Shown here: positions 59,792 to 64,000 of the stretch, one piece after another
Layout of the letters: every line of letters starts with the position of its first letter
Position numbering within the stretch: the first letter of the stretch is position 1
Source: Streptomyces drozdowiczii
GTDB taxonomy: Bacteria > Actinomycetota > Actinomycetes > Streptomycetales > Streptomycetaceae
Reading direction: 5' to 3'
Assembly (NCBI RefSeq): GCF_026167665.1
Contig: NZ_CP098740.1
Location: 4,898,001 to 4,962,000, forward strand
DNA: 64,000 bases
Made by a program: the position numbers and the translations under genes
Notes under the pieces: generated by a model
Database searches by the model: none
Told to the model about the DNA's origin: nothing
The model's input: the letters and a program-made list of their open reading frames with translations, nothing else

Positions 59792-61117
59792 TCAGCAGCT
59801 CTGCCAGAGGCGGGTCATGACGCGGACGCCGAAGCGCAGCCCCTCCAGCGGGACGCGCTCGTCCACGCCGTGGAAGAGGCGGCCGTAGTCCAGGTCGTGC
59901 GGGAGCTTCAGGCCCTTGAAGCCGAAGCAGCGGATGCCCAGGTGGGTGAACGCCTTGGCGTCCGTGCCGCCGGGGTTGCAGTACGGCACCGGGTGGCCGT
60001 CCGGGTCCTCGGCGCGGACCGCCGCGCACATGGCGTCGACCAGCGGGCCGTCGAACGTGGTCTCCATGGCGATGTCGTGGTTGACCCACTCCCGGCTGAC
60101 CGAGGGCAGCAGCAGCCGGTCGATCGTGTCGATCAGCTCCTGCTCGTGGCCCGGCAGGAAGCGGCCGTCCACGCGGGCGGTGGCCTTCCCCGGGATCACG
60201 TTGGTCTGGTAGCCGGCGCTGAACATCGTCGGGTTCGCCGAGTTGCGCAGCACCACCTGCATGAAGTCGGCGACCGGGCCGAGCCGGGCGAGGCTGCCCT
60301 CGATGTCGTCCTCGTCGAACGCGACGCCGTAGAGCCGGGCGGCCTCTTCGAGCAGCACGCGGACCGGCTCGATCAGGCGGATCGGGAAGGTCTCGCGGCC
60401 GATCCGGGTCAGCGACTCCGCGAGGTCGGTGACCGCGTTCTCGTCGTTGGGGGAGGAGCCGTGGCCGGCCCGGCCGGTGGCGGTCAGCTCCATCCAGGCC
60501 ATGCCGCGCTGGGCGTTCTCGATCGGGTACAGCCGCCGGGTGTCGTCGATCGCGAAGGAGAACCCGCCGCCCTCGCCGATCGCCTCGGTGACCCCGGCGA
60601 ACAGCTCCGGGCGGTGCTCGACCAGCCAGTGCGCGCCGAACTTGCCGCCCGCCTCCTCGTCCGCGAGGAAGGCGAGGACCAGGTCGCGGGAGGGGGCCGT
60701 TCCGGTGCGGGCGAAGTGCCGGGCGGTGGCCAGCATCACCGCGACGGTGTCCTTCATGTCGATCGCGCCCCGGCCCCAGAGGTAGCCGTCGCGGATCTCG
60801 CCGGAGAAGGGCGGCACCTGCCACTCGGAGGCGTCCGCCGGGACCACGTCCAGGTGGCCGTGGACCAGCAGGGCGCCGCGGTCCCGGTCGCGGCCGGCGA
60901 TCCGGGCGATGACGCTGGCGCGGCCGGGCGCGGACTCGACCAGTTCGGAGCCGATGCCCACCTCGGCCAGGCGGGCCACGACCCACTCGGCGCTCGCGCG
61001 CTCGGTGCTCGTCGGGTTGGAGGTGTCGAACCTGATCAGCTCGGCGCAGAGGGTGACGACCTCGTCCTGGGCCTCGTCGGAGGCCGGGACGAGTGCGGCG
61101 TCGGGTGCGGTGCTCAT
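59792..61117 (-). CDS. M20 family metallopeptidase/amidohydrolase
   Basis: 441 residues from ATG 61117 (ATGA overlap with the permease stop). M20 fold: LVHGHLDVVPADASEWQVPP (zinc His and Asp), WGRGAIDMKDTVAVMLA (bridging Asp), FLADEEAGGKFGAHWLVEHR (catalytic Glu-Glu), IENAQRGMAWMELTATGRAG leading into the dimerisation domain. Related to ArgE/DapE/CPG2-type enzymes that hydrolyse amide bonds of N-acyl or dipeptide-like substrates. Third gene of the DUF1177-permease-M20 unit. Confidence 0.88.
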   Translation of the reverse strand: MSTAPDAALVPASDEAQDEVVTLCAELIRFDTSNPTSTERASAEWVVARLAEVGIGSELVESAPGRASVIARIAGRDRDRGALLVHGHLDVVPADASEWQVPPFSGEIRDGYLWGRGAIDMKDTVAVMLATARHFARTGTAPSRDLVLAFLADEEAGGKFGAHWLVEHRPELFAGVTEAIGEGGGFSFAIDDTRRLYPIENAQRGMAWMELTATGRAGHGSSPNDENAVTDLAESLTRIGRETFPIRLIEPVRVLLEEAARLYGVAFDEDDIEGSLARLGPVADFMQVVLRNSANPTMFSAGYQTNVIPGKATARVDGRFLPGHEQELIDTIDRLLLPSVSREWVNHDIAMETTFDGPLVDAMCAAVRAEDPDGHPVPYCNPGGTDAKAFTHLGIRCFGFKGLKLPHDLDYGRLFHGVDERVPLEGLRFGVRVMTRLWQSC

Positions 61118-62505
61118 GCTGCTCCCACAGGGGTGGTGGTGCGGGCGGCCGGGGCCGGGCCGTCCTGCTCGTCGGCGAGGACGGAGGTGCCGTAGGGCTT
61201 GATCCAGCCCAGCAGGCCCAGGGCGCTGTACAGGACGAAGGCGGTGGCCAGCGAGTTCAGGGCCGGGATGCCGCCGTCGTAGAACTTGCCGACGCAGAAC
61301 GCGGCGATCCAGATCACGATCGACATCGGCACCCAGGTCGGGGAGTGCGCCGGAAGGGTCTGCGCCTCCCGGGTCTCGTCCAGCGGCTTGCGCATCCGCT
61401 TCACGACCCAGTACTCGGCCACGATGATGCCGCCGATGGGCGGGATGGCGACGCCGAGGATCGTCAGGAACTCGGTGAAGTGGCTCATGATCCCGACGGC
61501 CGACAGGACCGTGCCCGCGATGCCCAGGACGATGGTGACCGCGCCGCGGTGGACGCGCTTGTTGAAGACCACCTGGAAGAAGTTGACGACGCCCAGCGAG
61601 GAGCCGTACAGGTTCCAGTCGTTGATCTTCGCCGTGGACATCAGGACGACGAGCACACCGAAGGCGCCGGAGGTGGAGAGCACGATGTGCGAGACCTCGT
61701 TGCTCTTCACCAGGTGGCCCAGGAGCACACCGGTCAGACCGACGATGTACTCGGAGAGGATCATGGACGAGGCGCTCTGCAGGAAGACGTGCGAGCCCTT
61801 GCGGTTGTAGCGGGTCATCTCGGGGGAGACGATCGCGCCCGTCATGTAGCCGCCCGCGATGGCGGTGGCGGCGACGGCCAGCGGGATGGTGTCGCCCGGC
61901 GGCGGCGAGTGGACCAGGTCGCTGAACGAGTGGTCGTTCAGGGTCCGGATCACGGAGAAGGCGACCATGGCGAAGAACAGCGGCGTGACCACCTTCGCGA
62001 AGTTGGCCATGTACTTGAAGCCGAAGATCACCAGGGCCGTGATGGCGATGCCCGCGAGCACGCACCACATCCAGGACGGACCGCCGACCAGCGCCGAGAC
62101 GCTGTCACCGAAGATCTTGTTCTGGACGCCGAACCAGCCGACCAGGCTGACCGCGATCACGAAGCTGACCAGCGCCGAGCCGTTGCGGCCGAAGCCGACC
62201 CAGCGGGTCAGCATCGGCGTCGCCAGGCCCTCGCGCATCCCGGCCAGGCCGATCGCGAAGATCACCACCTCCAGGATCACCGCGCCCAGCGTGAACGCGA
62301 GGAACGCGTCACCGAAGGTCATCCCGACGCCGATGGTGGCGCCGAGCGTGAACTGCGAGATCGAACCGGACTGGGCCAGCCACTGGAGGAGCATCGACCA
62401 GAAGCCGAACCGCTTGTCGCGCGGGACGCGCGAGAGCGCGTAGTCGTCGCTGCCGATGCTCTTGGGCGCGGGCGCCACGGCACCGGACTGCGGGGCGGCT
62501 GCCAT
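61114..62505 (-). CDS. NCS1-type (cytosine permease-like) transporter
   Basis: 463 residues from ATG 62505, which overlaps the DUF1177 stop (TGATG). Twelve TM helices; NCS1 features: SISQFTLGATIGVGMTFGDA in TM1, GYMTGAIVSPEMTRYNRKGS in the middle, and FTEFLTILGVAIPPIGGIIV. CodB/purine-cytosine permease group. It likely imports a heterocyclic or amide nutrient with Na+ or H+, which the M20 enzyme then hydrolyses. Confidence 0.87.
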   Translation of the reverse strand: MAAAPQSGAVAPAPKSIGSDDYALSRVPRDKRFGFWSMLLQWLAQSGSISQFTLGATIGVGMTFGDAFLAFTLGAVILEVVIFAIGLAGMREGLATPMLTRWVGFGRNGSALVSFVIAVSLVGWFGVQNKIFGDSVSALVGGPSWMWCVLAGIAITALVIFGFKYMANFAKVVTPLFFAMVAFSVIRTLNDHSFSDLVHSPPPGDTIPLAVAATAIAGGYMTGAIVSPEMTRYNRKGSHVFLQSASSMILSEYIVGLTGVLLGHLVKSNEVSHIVLSTSGAFGVLVVLMSTAKINDWNLYGSSLGVVNFFQVVFNKRVHRGAVTIVLGIAGTVLSAVGIMSHFTEFLTILGVAIPPIGGIIVAEYWVVKRMRKPLDETREAQTLPAHSPTWVPMSIVIWIAAFCVGKFYDGGIPALNSLATAFVLYSALGLLGWIKPYGTSVLADEQDGPAPAARTTTPVGAA

Positions 62506-63458
62506 CAGGACTCCTGGGGGGTACGGCCGAAGGTCTGCAGGTGGGTCAGCGAGCCGTAGCGGCTGACGAGGTTGTCGAACTCCACCGCGTCGTGGAAGTC
62601 CAGCCGGCCGTCGCCGTACGCCTTGGCGACCTCGACGGCATAGCGGGCGGCGGACGCGATGTCGCTCTCGTGACTCGCGCCCGTCCCGCAGCCCGGCACC
62701 GCCGCGGCCGAGGTGATGGCGAGGCCGATCACGGGGGCCGCCGTCGCGGTGGAGGGCTGGAGGATCGAATTGATGTGGTGTGCCCCATTACCGTACGGGG
62801 TGATGTCCTGGGTGGTCACCGGGTACGTGACCAACGGCTCACCGGTCACCACGGCCAGCAGCTCCCCCAGCTGCTCGTTCACGCGGAGCACCCAGCCCTC
62901 CTTGACGGTGGGCGACAGGGCGAGGCCCTTGTGGTTGATGATGCGGTTGCCCTTGGTGGTGTCGATGGAGAGCACGGCCTCCATCTCGCCGGTCACCTCG
63001 TGCCGGTTCATCGTGGCGATGTCCACCGGCGACCCCATGAACGGCACCGGGTCGTGCGGCTCGGTCGGCGCGTCCGGGCAGATGTGGGTGGCGATGATCA
63101 CGTCACCGGGCAGCACATCGCCCCGGCGGCGCATGTCGAGCAGCTTGGCGGCGGCGGCCAGCGCCGAAATGGCGCCGTCGGCGTCGGAGACCAGGCCGGT
63201 CACCTCGGGCCGGGCGCCGATCCCGCCGAGCCGGCCGACGACGCCCAGGGTGCGGGCGTCGCCCCCGGCCGTACGGCCCCGGGAGCCGGGGATGCGGACC
63301 GACACGAAGTCCGTCGAGCCCCGCTCACCGGCGACCGTGGTGACCTGTGCGGACGAGCCCTCGGCCCCCGCCGCGGCGTCCAGGTACTCGACGGCCGTCT
63401 TGCCATTGGCCTGGGGGTCGTCGAGCAGCTCGACGAGGTCCAGTACGTACTTCAACAT
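62505..63458 (-). CDS. DUF1177 family protein
   Basis: 317 residues from ATG 63458 (MLKYVLDLVELLDDPQANGK). DUF1177 features: VVGRLGGIGARPEVTGLVSD, DVIIATHICPDAPTEPHDPV, IVMNRHEVTGEMEAVLSIDT-like segment and NGAHHINSILQPSTATAAPV. Soluble, no membrane segment. The family is uncharacterised; conserved His and Asp residues (THICPDA) suggest an enzyme, possibly metal-dependent. First gene of a three-gene unit with a permease and an M20 amidase, hence a likely catabolic role. Confidence 0.82.
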   Translation of the reverse strand: MLKYVLDLVELLDDPQANGKTAVEYLDAAAGAEGSSAQVTTVAGERGSTDFVSVRIPGSRGRTAGGDARTLGVVGRLGGIGARPEVTGLVSDADGAISALAAAAKLLDMRRRGDVLPGDVIIATHICPDAPTEPHDPVPFMGSPVDIATMNRHEVTGEMEAVLSIDTTKGNRIINHKGLALSPTVKEGWVLRVNEQLGELLAVVTGEPLVTYPVTTQDITPYGNGAHHINSILQPSTATAAPVIGLAITSAAAVPGCGTGASHESDIASAARYAVEVAKAYGDGRLDFHDAVEFDNLVSRYGSLTHLQTFGRTPQES

Positions 63459-63486
63459 GGGGGGCCTTTCTCGCGCATCCGTCACA

Positions 63487-63526
63487 CCCGTCCGGAGCCG
63501 GCCAGGGAGCCGCGGCTCCGGACGGG
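63487..63526 (-). promoter_or_regulatory. Hairpin in the leader of the DUF1177 operon
   Basis: Perfect 14-bp stem (63487-63500 with 63513-63526), 12-base loop, 29 bases upstream of the DUF1177 ATG on the minus strand. It may be a regulatory leader structure or an attenuator. The AT-richer patch at 63556-63600 beyond it holds the divergent promoters. Confidence 0.5.
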
Positions 63527-63612
63527 GTGCTGAGAGCAGATTCGGGATCGGATAGCGTTGAGCGCAATGATTTCCCGTTATCTGCAATTCACGTCTGAAT
63601 GGTGAGATGGCC

Positions 63613-64000
63613 ATGGCGGAGTTCGAAGTCGACCGGCGCACCCCCGCCGGAGCCCTCCAGACCGTCGACCGCGCGCTGCTCGTGCTGCTCGCGTTCGAGC
63701 GGACCCGGCCCGACTGGGGGGTGACCGAGGTCGCGGCCGAGTTCGGCTGGGACACCTCCGTCGCCCAGCGGCTCCTCGCCACCCTCGCGGGGCGCGGCTT
63801 CCTGGTCTCCGACCCCGCCACCCGGCGCTACCGCATCGGCCCCGCCGTGCTGCGCCTCGGCCGCCTCTGGGAGCGCTCGGGATCACTGGAACTGCTGGCC
63901 GGACCGGTCCTGGAGGAGCTGCGCCGGGTCACCGGCGACACCGTGCTCTTCTGCCTGCCCGACAGCTTCCACATGCGGTGCGTGGCCGCCGAGGAGGGCG
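63613..64000 (+). CDS. IclR family transcriptional regulator (3' end outside window)
   Basis: Starts at ATG 63613 with GGTGAG 6 bases before (ATG 63607 also possible); first ~129 residues present. Winged helix: TVDRALLVLLAFERTRPDWG, VTEVAAEFGWDTSVAQRLLA, TLAGRGFLVSDPATRRYRIG. The start of the IclR effector domain follows (LELLAGPVLEELRRVTGDTV, LFCLPDSFHMRCVAAEEG). Divergent from the DUF1177-permease-M20 operon by ~150 bases, so it is the likely regulator. Confidence 0.85.
   Translation, partial: MAEFEVDRRTPAGALQTVDRALLVLLAFERTRPDWGVTEVAAEFGWDTSVAQRLLATLAGRGFLVSDPATRRYRIGPAVLRLGRLWERSGSLELLAGPVLEELRRVTGDTVLFCLPDSFHMRCVAAEEG

Overview
The window is a stretch of high-GC actinobacterial chromosome, almost certainly Streptomyces. 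The evidence is the GC-saturated third codon position, frequent GTG and TTG starts, TGA stops, long GC hairpin terminators without U-tracts, 4-base GTGA/ATGA gene overlaps, a mycothiol-dependent (MDMPI-type) protein, DUF2277, DUF5336, SCO2322-like and COG2345 families, and the typical Streptomyces intergenic CCTCAATCGCCGG repeat. No rRNA, CRISPR array or large antibiotic cluster is visible.

Layout. 1-1.33 kb: cut-off membrane protein and a DUF4097 lipoprotein. 1.5-4.6 kb: a tRNA-Val(UAC) gene carrying a decayed integrative element of about 3 kb between two identical 44-bp copies of the tRNA 3' end (broken int and xis, a replication-gene remnant, a GntR-DUF4145 chimera). 4.7-9.7 kb: truncated VanX-like dipeptidase, threonine dehydratase-like enzyme, MerR regulator divergent from a monooxygenase, a frameshifted MFS pump and a methyltransferase. 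9.8-18.3 kb: PadR plus membrane partner, two MFS pumps, LysR, small membrane proteins, DedA, DoxX, a secreted HNH nuclease. 18.6-30.7 kb: HAD phosphatase, peptidoglycan-binding protein, an MFS pump fused to a winged helix, GNAT, serpin, DUF2330, a GT87/PAP2 fusion, AEC transporter, secreted lipase-like hydrolase, transglycosylase.

31.0-37.0 kb (minus strand) is the most coherent system: a cobalamin riboswitch followed by five genes, each overlapping the next by 4 bases. They encode a secreted, membrane-anchored alpha/alpha-barrel protein resembling vertebrate transcobalamin/intrinsic factor, an SCO2322-type anchored partner, and the T, A and S parts of an ECF importer. It reads as a cobalamin capture-and-import machine. 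A tandem intergenic repeat array (37.1-37.5 kb) separates it from a cysteine-rich COG2345 regulator.

38-44 kb: DUF3291, a winged-helix protein, then a polyhydroxybutyrate locus (GAF-PucR regulator, 3-hydroxybutyrate dehydrogenase, divergent secreted PHB depolymerase). 44-50 kb: a six-gene Liv-type ABC operon ending in an alpha/beta hydrolase, preceded by a KstR-like TetR gene. Divergent from it, with a perfect KstR-type operator between, runs a GT4 / methyltransferase / alpha-barrel set (50.8-54.0 kb). 54-59.7 kb: small membrane and lipoproteins, MDMPI, PHP protein, DUF5336, amidase, methyltransferase. 59.8-64 kb: operon of DUF1177, NCS1 permease and M20 peptidase, divergent from an IclR regulator that runs off the window.

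Caution: five otherwise well-conserved genes contain seven apparent frameshifts, each repaired by adding one base, six of them in G or C runs. This looks like base undercalling in the sequence rather than true gene decay.
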